Shown here piece by piece: positions 22,285 to 29,257 of a DNA stretch of 32,619 nucleotides. Both the position numbers and the translations under genes were made by a program. The stretch covers positions 188,198-220,816 of the forward strand of contig NZ_JH815195.1 of assembly GCF_000296405.1 (NCBI RefSeq), read 5' to 3'. Source of the DNA: Corynebacterium otitidis ATCC 51513. Its GTDB lineage: Bacteria; Actinomycetota; Actinomycetes; Mycobacteriales; Mycobacteriaceae. Each line of letters begins with the position of its first letter. Position 1 is the first letter of the stretch. Below the pieces are notes generated by a model. That model ran no database searches, had not been told where the DNA came from, and worked only from the letters and a program-made list of their open reading frames with translations.

Positions 22285-23874
22285 CTAGAGGACGATGCCG
22301 AAGACGGGCACCGCGATGAAGTAGGTGACCAGCGTGACGAGCACGACGGCGATCGCGTTGAGCCAGACGCCGCCCTTGATCATCTCGGAGATCTTCACGT
22401 ACCCCGAGCCGAAGGCGATGGCGTTCGGCGGGGTCGCGACGGGCAGCATGAACGCGCACGTCGCGGCGAGCGCGACCGGGATGGTGAGCAGGAGGATGTT
22501 CTGCTCCTCGCCGCCGGAGTTGAGCCCGATGCCCATTGCGACGCCCGCGAGGATGGGCAGGAACGTCGCCGCGGAGGCGGTGTTCGACGTGAACTCGGTG
22601 AGGGCGAGGACGATGAGGGCGACGACCGCGATGAACACGATCGTCGGCACGCCCGCGAGCCCCGCGGTGAGGCTGCCGATCCACAGCGACAGGCCCGACT
22701 CGGAGAACATGCTCGACAGAGCGAGCCCGCCGCCGAAAAGGAGCAGCACGTCCCAGGGCAGCTCCTTGGCCGCGGCCCAGTCCATGAGCTTCACGCCGGG
22801 CTTCGTGCCGGCGGGCACGAGGAAGAGCAGCACGGCCGCGGCGATGGCGATGACCGCGTCGGCGACCTTGATATCCGAGCCGACCGCGTCGATGATGACG
22901 GGCACGAAGATCCACGAGAGCGCCGCGGCGACGAACACGATGGCGACGCGGATCTCGGGGGCGGACATGCCCTTCATCGCGGCGAGCTCGTTCTTGATGA
23001 GCTCCCGGCCGCCGGGGATCTCGTCCATCTCGGGCTTGAAGACCGTCACGAGGACGAGCCAGGCGAGCAGCATGAACACCACGGAGAGCGGCACGCCGAC
23101 AAGCATCCACTGCCCGAACCCGATCTCCACGCCGTGGTTCTCCGACATGTAGGCCACGAGCAGCGCGTTGGGCGGGGTGCCGATGATCGTGCCCACCGAG
23201 CCGATCGACGCGGAGTACGCGATGGCGAGCATGAGCGCGGTCGCGAAGCGCTTCTGGTTGCCCATGCCCCCGACCTGGTCGGCGGTGAGCTTGAGGACCG
23301 CGATGCCGATCGGGAGCATGACCACCGCGGTGGCGGTGTTGGACACCCACATCGACATGAACCCGGTGGCGATCATGAAGCCGAGCACGAGCCGCCTGGG
23401 CCTCGTGCCCACGGCGAGCACCACCGCGAGCGCGAGGCGGCGGTGCACGTTCCAGCGCTGCAGCCCCAACGCGAGCACGAAGCCGCCCATGAACAGGAAG
23501 ATCGTCGGCTCGGCGTACTTGCCCGAGATGTCGCCCACGGCGATGACCTGGGAGAGCGGGAAGGCCACGAGCGGGACGAGCGCGGTCACGGCAAGCGGGA
23601 TCGCCTCGGTCATCCACCACACCGCCATGAGCACCGCGACCGCGGCGGTAATCCGCATCGCGCCAAGCGAGTAGTCGGCGTCATCCTCGGCGGCGTCCCC
23701 GACCTCGCGGACGACGTCCATGGCGTTGTCGGGGAAGAGCAGGAAGACCGCGACCGCGGCGACGATCCCGACGATGAGCCCGATGATGCGGCGGCGGTTG
23801 ACCCCCGGCTCCGGGGCCTCGGCGGCGAAGCCCTCGGCCTCGCGTTGGGACTGATGCACCTCTGGCGTGGTCAT
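22285..23874 (-). CDS. DASS-family sodium/dicarboxylate-type symporter
   Basis: Membrane transporter of the divalent anion:sodium symporter (SLC13) family, 529 residues. The two hallmark Ser-Asn-Thr motifs are present: MWVSNTATAVVMLP in the first repeat and TEFTSNTASAATFLP in the second. Conserved loops GTIIGTPPNALLV and LPVATPPNAIAFGSGYV are also visible. The first 35 or so residues are hydrophilic. C4-dicarboxylates are the likely substrate, as for corynebacterial DccT, but sulfate or citrate cannot be excluded. The ATG at 23874 has AAAGGAC upstream. The frame runs further to 23928, through the inverted-repeat control region. It is monocistronic between two tRNA-Arg genes. Confidence 0.92.
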   Translation of the reverse strand: MTTPEVHQSQREAEGFAAEAPEPGVNRRRIIGLIVGIVAAVAVFLLFPDNAMDVVREVGDAAEDDADYSLGAMRITAAVAVLMAVWWMTEAIPLAVTALVPLVAFPLSQVIAVGDISGKYAEPTIFLFMGGFVLALGLQRWNVHRRLALAVVLAVGTRPRRLVLGFMIATGFMSMWVSNTATAVVMLPIGIAVLKLTADQVGGMGNQKRFATALMLAIAYSASIGSVGTIIGTPPNALLVAYMSENHGVEIGFGQWMLVGVPLSVVFMLLAWLVLVTVFKPEMDEIPGGRELIKNELAAMKGMSAPEIRVAIVFVAAALSWIFVPVIIDAVGSDIKVADAVIAIAAAVLLFLVPAGTKPGVKLMDWAAAKELPWDVLLLFGGGLALSSMFSESGLSLWIGSLTAGLAGVPTIVFIAVVALIVLALTEFTSNTASAATFLPILAGVAMGIGLNSGGEEQNILLLTIPVALAATCAFMLPVATPPNAIAFGSGYVKISEMIKGGVWLNAIAVVLVTLVTYFIAVPVFGIVL

Positions 23875-23888
23875 GACCCGTCCTTTTT

Positions 23889-23920
23889 GTTCACCGTTTA
23901 GTAAATTTTCTGCGGTGAAC
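23889..23920. promoter_or_regulatory. Inverted repeat GTTCACCG-N16-CGGTGAAC before the DASS gene
   Basis: Perfect 8-bp arms separated by 16 bp of AT-rich DNA, 15 bp upstream of the ATG. The geometry (two half-sites about 24 bp apart) fits a dimeric regulator. The spacer could hold the -10 region (TTTACT/TACTAA on minus). An operator role is inferred. Confidence 0.5.
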
Positions 23921-23993
23921 GGTACCACACCATTAGGGTGGGACGGTTATCGATTACAGCCGGGCGCAGGTTTGACGGGCGGCACGCCGGCCG

Positions 23994-25352
23994 CTAGATG
24001 CCGAGAACGGTGCGGGCGATGAAGAAGTAGATGATAAGCCCCGTGGCGTCGCAGAACGTCGAGATGAACGGGTTGGAGAACACCGCCGGGTCGGCGCCGC
24101 ACGTCTTCGCGATGAGCGGCATGATCCCGCCGACGGTCGCGGACATCGTGCAGATCGCCAGCAGCGTGGTGCCCATGACGATGCCCAGCGGGAGGCTGTA
24201 GATCACCGAGGCGAGCACGAAGCCCAGGATGCCGAGCAGCGCGCCTAGCGTGAAGCCGACGCGCACCTCGCGCCACATCACCGAGAGCACGTCCCCGGTG
24301 CGCACGTCGCCGAGCGCGAGCGCGCGCGTCACCGTCGTGGCGGCCTGGTTGCCGGTGTTGCCGCCCGTGCCGGTGAGCAGCGGGATGAACAGGGAGAGCA
24401 CGATCGCCTGCTCGAGGGTCTCCTCGAAGGTGTCGAGCACCTTGACGGTCAGCAGCGCGGAGACCGCGAGCACGAGCAGCCACACCACCCTCGAGCGGAC
24501 GATGCGCATGAGCGGGGTGGAGAGGTAGGGCTGCTGCAGCGGCTCGGAGCCACCGATGCGCGCGGAGTCCTCGGTGTCCTCCTCCTCGACAATGTCGTGC
24601 GCGTCGTCCGCGGTGAGCAGCCCGACGAGCCGGTTGGAGTCGTCGACGACCGGCAGCGCGAGGAAGTCCAGCGGCAGGAACCAGCGGGCGGTCTCCTCGG
24701 CGTCGTCGTGCGCGTTGGCGACCACCGGCTTGGTGACGATCTCCTCCAGCCGGGTGCCGGACGGCGCGGTGAAGATCTCGCGGAGGGAGCAGATGCCCTC
24801 CAGCCGGCGGTCCCTGGAGATCACCGGCAGCGAGTAGATCGTCTCGACGTCGTCGGCGCTCTTCTTCAGCACGGTGAGCGCCTCGTCGACGGTGAGGTCG
24901 ACGAAGAGGGAGGGCACCTCGGGCGACATGCGCCGCCCCACCGAGCCCTTCGGATAGCCGAGCACCACGCCGGTGATGTCGCGCTCGGAGGGCTCGAGGT
25001 TGCGCATGAGCCGCTCGGCGATCTCCGCGGGCAGCTCGTCGAGCAGGGAGACCCGATCGTCCGGGTCGAGCTCGTCGAAGAACTCGAAGACCTCGCGGTT
25101 CTGCAGCGCGCCGATGAGGTCCGCCTGGTGCGCGGGGTCGAGCGCGTCGAACACCTCGATCGCGCGGCGCCGCGGCAGGAGCCGAAGAGCCACCGCCGCG
25201 CGGCTGCCCTGGTAGCGCTCGACGAGGCGGACGATGTCCTGGATCGGCGGGTCCTCGAGATAGCGCTGCAGGGTCTTCGCCTCGGCGGGGGAGATGCTCT
25301 CGTCCGAGCGGAGCAGCTGGTCGAGGGCGTCGATAGAGTTCTGAGCGTCCAT
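23994..25352 (-). CDS. mgtE: Magnesium transporter MgtE
   Basis: Mg2+ channel/transporter with cytosolic sensor domains. The 452 residues show the N domain (helical repeats with DPAHQADLIGAL and DPDDRVSLLDEL, about 10-125), two CBS domains (about 130-255, including LPVISRDRRLEGICSL and LPVVDDSNRLVGLLT), a plug helix, then five membrane helices. The pore signature PLLTGTGGNTGNQAATTVTR and GLIIYFFIARTVLGI at the end are typical. ATG with GGAGG 9 nt upstream. A TTGTTC-N16-TATGAT promoter precedes it. The leader is only about 60 nt, too short for an M-box riboswitch. Confidence 0.95.
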   Translation of the reverse strand: MDAQNSIDALDQLLRSDESISPAEAKTLQRYLEDPPIQDIVRLVERYQGSRAAVALRLLPRRRAIEVFDALDPAHQADLIGALQNREVFEFFDELDPDDRVSLLDELPAEIAERLMRNLEPSERDITGVVLGYPKGSVGRRMSPEVPSLFVDLTVDEALTVLKKSADDVETIYSLPVISRDRRLEGICSLREIFTAPSGTRLEEIVTKPVVANAHDDAEETARWFLPLDFLALPVVDDSNRLVGLLTADDAHDIVEEEDTEDSARIGGSEPLQQPYLSTPLMRIVRSRVVWLLVLAVSALLTVKVLDTFEETLEQAIVLSLFIPLLTGTGGNTGNQAATTVTRALALGDVRTGDVLSVMWREVRVGFTLGALLGILGFVLASVIYSLPLGIVMGTTLLAICTMSATVGGIMPLIAKTCGADPAVFSNPFISTFCDATGLIIYFFIARTVLGI

Positions 25353-25414
25353 CCCGGGGACCTCCGGTTTCTCGGTCTGACACGTTCCCGGCGGCCGAGC
25401 GCGGCCGCGGACAC

Positions 25415-25442
25415 ATCATAGAGGCTCGCCCCGGGCGAACAA
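25415..25442 (-). promoter_or_regulatory. Putative mgtE promoter
   Basis: Minus strand TTGTTC (25437-25442), 16 bp spacer, TATGAT (25415-25420), about 60 nt before the ATG. Confidence 0.6.
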
Positions 25443-25487
25443 GGCGAACGGCGGCCAGCGCGCCCCGCGGCGGCACTGGATACGGGC

Positions 25488-25522
25488 GAAGGGCCCGCCC
25501 GGCTCCGGCCGGAGGGCCCTTC
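25488..25522 (-). terminator. Terminator-like hairpin after the second tRNA-Arg(ACG)
   Basis: Outer arms GAAGGGCCC / GGGCCCTTC with inner GC pairing, 35 nt, closely similar to 22051-22085. The T-run is poor, so it may act as a processing or bidirectional termination hairpin. Confidence 0.55.
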
Positions 25523-25547
25523 GGCTATTCGTTATTGCGAATGAGAG

Positions 25548-25623
25548 TGGTGCGCCCGGAGGGATTCGAACCCCCAACCTTCTGATCCGTAGTCAGATGC
25601 TCTATCCGTTGAGCCACGGGCGC
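25548..25623 (-). tRNA. tRNA-Arg (anticodon ACG), copy 2
   Basis: Mature sequence identical to the copy at 22098-22173, CCA encoded (25548-25550). One base separates it from the upstream tRNA-Ser(GCT), so both are cut from one precursor. Confidence 0.97.
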
Positions 25624-25624
25624 C

Positions 25625-25716
25625 TGGCGGAGACGAGAGGATTTGAACCTCCGGTCCTCCGTTAAGAGGACAACTCATTAGCAGTGAGCCCCATTCGGCC
25701 GCTCTGGCACGTCTCC
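25625..25716 (-). tRNA. tRNA-Ser (anticodon GCT)
   Basis: Class II cloverleaf. Acceptor GGAGACG/CGTCTCC, anticodon loop CTGCTAA (anticodon GCT, reading AGC/AGU), long variable arm, T-loop GGTTCAAATCC, discriminator G and CCA encoded (25625-25627). Confidence 0.96.
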
Positions 25717-25841
25717 AGCCCGCAAGACGAGACCTGCGAGTCTCGCCAAGCTGCCTGGCATGCTACCCCGCGCGCCCCACGGGCCGCAAAAACCCACCCT
25801 CCCCGCCGGGAGGACCCCTATGGGAAGGCCATCCCGCCACG

Positions 25842-25847
25842 TAGACT
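25842..25847 (+). promoter_or_regulatory. Putative -10 box of leaderless pat
   Basis: TAGACT, 8 nt before the ATG at 25856. It supports that start over the in-frame ATG at 25820, which has a good GGGAGGA site. Confidence 0.5.
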
Positions 25848-25855
25848 CAATTGTC

Positions 25856-26899
25856 ATGCTGCGCGAAGACCTCGACGCCATCCCGGCCTACGTGCCCGGC
25901 GCCCACCTGCCCGAGGCGGTCGCCCTCTCCTCGAACGAGTCGCCGCTGCCGCCGCTGCCCGCCGTGCGCGACGCCATCGCCGGGCTCGCCGGCGCCGCGA
26001 ACCGCTACCCCGACATGGGCGCCGCCGACCTCAAGGCGGCGCTGGGCCGGCACCTCGACCTGCCGGCCGCGCGCGTCGCGGTGGGCTGCGGTTCCTCGGC
26101 GCTCCTCCACCAACTCATCCAGGCGACCTGCCGGCCCGGCGACGAGGTCGTCTTCGCGTGGCGCAGCTTCGAGGCCTACCCGATCCTCGCGCGCGCCGTG
26201 GGCGCCCGACCCGTCGAGGTGCCGCTCGACGGGGAGCACCGCCACGACCTTCCCGCCATGGCCGACGCGATCGGCGAGGACACGAGCCTCGTCATCGTCT
26301 GCAACCCCAACAACCCCACCGGCACGACGATCTCGGCCCACGAGTTCGAGGACTTCCTCGCCCGCGTGCCGGAGTCGGTGACGGTCGCGCTCGACGAGGC
26401 GTACGCCGAGTTCGACCTCTCCGACGCCTCGCCGAGCGCGCGGCGCCTCATCGACTCCCACCCCAACCTCGTGGGGCTTCGGACCTTCTCGAAGGCCTAC
26501 GGGCTCGCGGGGCTTCGGGTGGGCTACGCCTTCGGCTCCGAGGAGATCGTCGCCGCGCTCGACAAGGTCGCCATCCCCTTCGGGGTCAACGCGCTCGCCC
26601 AGGCCGCGGCGCCGATGGCGCTCGCCGAGCAGGACGAGCTCCGGGACCGGGTCTCCCTCATCGCCGCGGAGCGGGAGCGCCTCGCCGCCGAGCTCGGGGC
26701 GGTCGCCTCGCAGGCGAACTTCGTGTGGCTGCCTGCCAGCGACCTCGCGCCGCTCGAGCCCGCAGAGATCGCCGAGCGCCTCGCGGGGCGCGGGGTGCTC
26801 GTGCGCGCCTTCCCCGAGGGCGTGCGCGTCACCGTCGGCACGCGGGAGGAGAACGATGCGCTGCTCTCGGCGCTGCGGGCGGTGCGCGGTGGCGCTTAA
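25856..26899 (+). CDS. pat: HisC-like aromatic amino acid aminotransferase (Pat type)
   Basis: PLP aminotransferase (class I/II, HisC-like), 347 residues. It resembles corynebacterial Pat, which transaminates aromatic 2-oxo acids and overlaps in activity with HisC. Motifs: IPAYVPGAHLPEAVALSSNES at the N-terminus (shown here in spirit; key residues PAYVPG and SSNES), NRYPDMG, CNPNNPTGT (Asn contacting PLP), DEAYAEF (PLP Asp) and RTFSKAYGLAGLRVGY with the Schiff-base lysine. Two starts compete. The ATG at 25856 gives the family N-terminus and has a leaderless-type TAGACT box. The ATG at 25820 has a strong GGGAGGA site and would add 12 residues. It overlaps azlC by 11 bp, so it leads a three-gene operon. 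Histidinol-phosphate activity cannot be excluded. Confidence 0.88.
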   Translation: MLREDLDAIPAYVPGAHLPEAVALSSNESPLPPLPAVRDAIAGLAGAANRYPDMGAADLKAALGRHLDLPAARVAVGCGSSALLHQLIQATCRPGDEVVFAWRSFEAYPILARAVGARPVEVPLDGEHRHDLPAMADAIGEDTSLVIVCNPNNPTGTTISAHEFEDFLARVPESVTVALDEAYAEFDLSDASPSARRLIDSHPNLVGLRTFSKAYGLAGLRVGYAFGSEEIVAALDKVAIPFGVNALAQAAAPMALAEQDELRDRVSLIAAERERLAAELGAVASQANFVWLPASDLAPLEPAEIAERLAGRGVLVRAFPEGVRVTVGTREENDALLSALRAVRGGA

Positions 26900-27605
26900 G
26901 GACGACGCGCTCACCGCGTTTCGCTTCACGCTGCCGGTCGCCGCGGCCTACGTTCCGCTCGGCATGGCGCTGGGCATCTTCGCGGTCGACGAGGGGCTCG
27001 CCTGGTACTGGCCGGTCATCGCGGCGACGATCCTCTACGCCGGCTCCGCGGAGTTCTTGGCGATCGGGATGATCGCCTCCGGGGCGAGCGTCGTGCAGGC
27101 CGCGGTCAACGCGTTCGTCGTCAACTACCGCCACGTCTTTTACGGGCTGTCCTTCCCCCTGCACCGCATGAACGGCCCCGCGGCGCGCGCCTACGGCGTC
27201 TTCGCGCTCACCGACGAGGCCTACGCGGTGACCTCGGCCGGCGCGGGTGCCCGCATGACGGGCCGCCAGCTGCTGCTCTTCCAGATCTTCATTCAGGTGT
27301 GGTGGGTCTCCGGGGCGGCGGTCGGCGCGCTGCTCGGCCAGTTCATCCCCGACGAGATCACCGGCTTCGATTTCGCGATGACCGCGATGTTCACCGTGCT
27401 CGCCGTGCAGGCCGCGCTGCGCGTGCCGCACAAGCTGTTCTACGGCGCGATCACGGCCGTCGCGATCGCCGCGGCCTTCGCCGCGGAGCGCCTCGTCCAC
27501 CCCGACCTGTTCCTGCTCGCCGGGCTTATCACCTACCTCGCGCTGATCAGCGCCGGCTACGCCTACGCCCAGCGCGAGGAGAGGGGAGGCCGTACCCGTG
27601 TCTAG
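26889..27605 (+). CDS. azlC: AzlC-family branched-chain amino acid exporter, large subunit
   Basis: Membrane protein of the AzlC/BrnF family, the large subunit of a two-component amino acid exporter; BrnFE of C. glutamicum exports branched-chain amino acids and methionine. The 238 residues have LPVAAAYVPLGMALGIF, LYAGSAEFLAIGMIASGAS and VNYRHVFYGLSFPL, all typical. About seven hydrophobic segments are seen. The GTG at 26889 lies inside the end of pat. An ATG at 26856 is in frame but would extend the overlap. Coupled to azlD by an 8-bp overlap. Confidence 0.9.
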   Translation: MALKDDALTAFRFTLPVAAAYVPLGMALGIFAVDEGLAWYWPVIAATILYAGSAEFLAIGMIASGASVVQAAVNAFVVNYRHVFYGLSFPLHRMNGPAARAYGVFALTDEAYAVTSAGAGARMTGRQLLLFQIFIQVWWVSGAAVGALLGQFIPDEITGFDFAMTAMFTVLAVQAALRVPHKLFYGAITAVAIAAAFAAERLVHPDLFLLAGLITYLALISAGYAYAQREERGGRTRV

Positions 27606-27918
27606 CCTCTACCCGCTGGCGATCATCCTCGCCATGGCCGCGGTGACGTTCCTGCTGCGGCTCGCGCCCTTCGCGCTGCTCAGCCGCGTCAAGGACGCGC
27701 CCTACCTGCGCTTCCTCGCCGAGACGATGCCGCTCGGGGTGATGGTGCTGCTCGTGGTCTACTCGGTGCGCGACACCCCGGTGAGCGAGCCGCCCTACGG
27801 GCTGCCCACGCTCGCGGCCGTCGCCGTGGCGGTGGGGCTCTACCTGTGGCGCCGCAGCGCGCTGCTCGCGATACTTGCGAGCATCGCCTGCTACGTCGCG
27901 ATCACCAGCGCGCTCTAG
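27598..27918 (+). CDS. azlD: AzlD-family exporter small subunit
   Basis: Small membrane protein (106 aa, about four hydrophobic segments) of the AzlD/BrnE family, partner of AzlC. Family features are LAIILAMAAVTFLLRLAPFAL at the N-terminus (key residues FLLRLAPF) and RFLAETMPLGVMVLLVVYS. GTG start overlapping the azlC stop by 8 bp, with GGGGAGG 8 nt upstream. It is the last gene of pat-azlC-azlD. Confidence 0.9.
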   Translation: MSSLYPLAIILAMAAVTFLLRLAPFALLSRVKDAPYLRFLAETMPLGVMVLLVVYSVRDTPVSEPPYGLPTLAAVAVAVGLYLWRRSALLAILASIACYVAITSAL

Positions 27919-27944
27919 GCCGCCCCGGGACCCGCGGATGTGCC

Positions 27945-27950
27945 TAGAGT
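27945..27950 (+). promoter_or_regulatory. Putative -10 box of leaderless acuI
   Basis: TAGAGT, 7 nt before the ATG at 27958. The hexamer is the same as that of dnaX. Confidence 0.5.
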
Positions 27951-27957
27951 CGGGGGC

Positions 27958-28974
27958 ATGGCACACGCGATTCTCGTCTCGAAGAACGATAAGGGCGAGC
28001 TCTCCCCCGCGCTCGTCGAGCCCGGCACTAACGGCGCCCCGGACGCGGCGGAGCTCGAGGGCGACGGCGACGTCCTCGTCGAGGTCACCCACTCCTCCCT
28101 CAACTACAAGGACGCGCTCGCGCTCGGCGGCTCCGCGCAGATCGTGCGCCGGCCCCCGCTGGTCGCGGGCATCGACGCCGTCGGCACGGTCCTCGAGGCC
28201 ACCGGCGAGGCGGCCGAGCGCTTCTCCCCCGGCGATAGCGTCACCTTAAACGGCGAGGGGCTCGGCGAGACCCACCACGGCGGCTACCAGACGCGGCTTC
28301 GGCTCCCGGCCGAGAAGCTGCTGCGCCTGCCCGAGGGCATCGACCGCTGGCACGCCGCCGCGATCGGCACCGCCGGCTACACGGCGGCGCTGTCGGTGAA
28401 CGCGCTCGCCGAGCGGGTCGAGCCCGGCGACGGCACGATCGTGCTCACCGGCGCGACCGGCGGAGTCGGCTCGGTGGCGCTCGCGCTGCTCTCCACGCTG
28501 GGCTACCGGGTCGCGGCCGTGACCGGCCGGCGCGAGGAGTACGGCGACTACCTCACCGGGCTCGGCGCCGCGGAGATCCTCGACCGCGCGGAGTTCTCCG
28601 AGCAGGGCAAGCCGCTCCAGAGCGCGCGCTTCGCCGGCGGCGTCGACACGGTCGGCTCGCACACGCTGGTCAACGTGCTCGCGCAGGTTCAGTGGGGCGG
28701 CACGGTCACCGCCTGCGGCATGGCGCAGGGCAACGACCTGCCCGGCACCGTCATCCCGTTCATCCTCCGCTCGGTGCACCTCGCGGGCATCGACTCGGTC
28801 ACCGCTCCGCTGCCCGTCCGCGAGGCCGCCTGGGAGACGCTCGCGAAGCACCTCGACCTCGACGTGCTCGAAGGGCTCAGCCAGACCATCGGCCTGGGCG
28901 AGGTCATCGACGCCGGCGAGAAGCTCCTCGCCGGGCAGTGGCACGGCCGCACCGTCGTCGACGTCGCCGACTAG
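27958..28974 (+). CDS. acuI: AcuI/YhdH-family acryloyl-CoA reductase-like oxidoreductase
   Basis: NADPH-dependent medium-chain reductase of the YhdH/AcuI group, whose characterised members reduce acryloyl-CoA to propionyl-CoA. The 338 residues show the group's marks: SSLNYKDALAL near the N-terminus, LVAGIDAVGTV, WHAAAIGTAGYTAALSVNAL, the nucleotide-binding VLTGATGGVGSVALALLS, VAAVTGRREE, and GVDTVGSHTLVNVLAQV. No structural or catalytic zinc cysteines are present, as expected for this branch. The ATG at 27958 has a leaderless -10. Its physiological substrate here is unproven; toxic 2-enoyl-CoA or quinone reduction are alternatives. Confidence 0.88.
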   Translation: MAHAILVSKNDKGELSPALVEPGTNGAPDAAELEGDGDVLVEVTHSSLNYKDALALGGSAQIVRRPPLVAGIDAVGTVLEATGEAAERFSPGDSVTLNGEGLGETHHGGYQTRLRLPAEKLLRLPEGIDRWHAAAIGTAGYTAALSVNALAERVEPGDGTIVLTGATGGVGSVALALLSTLGYRVAAVTGRREEYGDYLTGLGAAEILDRAEFSEQGKPLQSARFAGGVDTVGSHTLVNVLAQVQWGGTVTACGMAQGNDLPGTVIPFILRSVHLAGIDSVTAPLPVREAAWETLAKHLDLDVLEGLSQTIGLGEVIDAGEKLLAGQWHGRTVVDVAD

Positions 28975-29004
28975 AGGCCCCTCGGGTCGCCGCCGCGCGG
29001 CGGC

Positions 29005-29046
29005 AAGGAAAGAGCCCCCGGCCCCACGACGCGTGGGGACCGGGGG
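29005..29046 (-). terminator. Terminator after tRNA-Ser(TGA)
   Basis: Stem CCCCCGGTCCCCAC / GTGGGGCCGGGGG with a 5-nt loop, then CTCTTTCCTT on minus. It may also stop acuI from the other side (CGCTACTTTCGC on plus). Confidence 0.8.
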
Positions 29047-29063
29047 CGCTACTTTCGCTCGGG

Positions 29064-29149
29064 CGGAGGCGGCGGGATTTGAACCCGCGGATGGGAGACC
29101 CATCGCTGGTTTTCAAGACCAGTGCATTCGGCCGCTCTGCCACGCCTCC
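29064..29149 (-). tRNA. tRNA-Ser (anticodon TGA)
   Basis: Class II cloverleaf. Acceptor GGAGGCG/CGCCTCC, anticodon stem CTGGT/ACCAG with loop CTTGAAA (anticodon TGA, reading UCA and other UCN codons), long variable arm, T-loop GGTTCAAATCC, discriminator G. CCA not encoded. Confidence 0.96.
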
Positions 29150-29160
29150 CTCTGCCGCCG

Positions 29161-29191
29161 CCGCGCCCGGGCAAAAAAGAGCCGGGCGCGG
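29161..29191. repeat. Hairpin with a homopolymer loop upstream of tRNA-Ser(TGA)
   Basis: CCGCGCCCGG / CCGGGCGCGG, a perfect 10-bp stem whose loop (GCAAAAAAGAG on plus) carries a run of six A, or six T on minus. It lies between the tRNA and the divergent oxidoreductase gene. Confidence 0.4.
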
Positions 29192-29243
29192 CGCGACGGC
29201 CCATCATCCTAGCCCGGGCCCGGTGCCGCGGCGAACCGCCCGC

Positions 29244-29249
29244 TATGCT
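29244..29249 (+). promoter_or_regulatory. Putative -10 box of the leaderless oxidoreductase gene
   Basis: TATGCT, 8 nt before the ATG at 29258. Confidence 0.5.
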
Positions 29250-29257
29250 CCGGGAGT

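Noticed and set aside
22087..23901. 604-codon plus-strand frame opposite the DASS gene
   Set aside because: It starts inside a tRNA gene and has a repetitive Glu/His/Arg/Asp composition. The minus frame has both SNT motifs.
25353..25414. Magnesium (M-box) riboswitch before mgtE
   Set aside because: The leader is only about 60 nt and shows no conserved riboswitch features.
22098..25623. Integrated element between the two tRNA-Arg copies
   Set aside because: No integrase, no partial tRNA att repeat and no compositional change. The enclosed genes are ordinary transporters and both tRNAs are complete.
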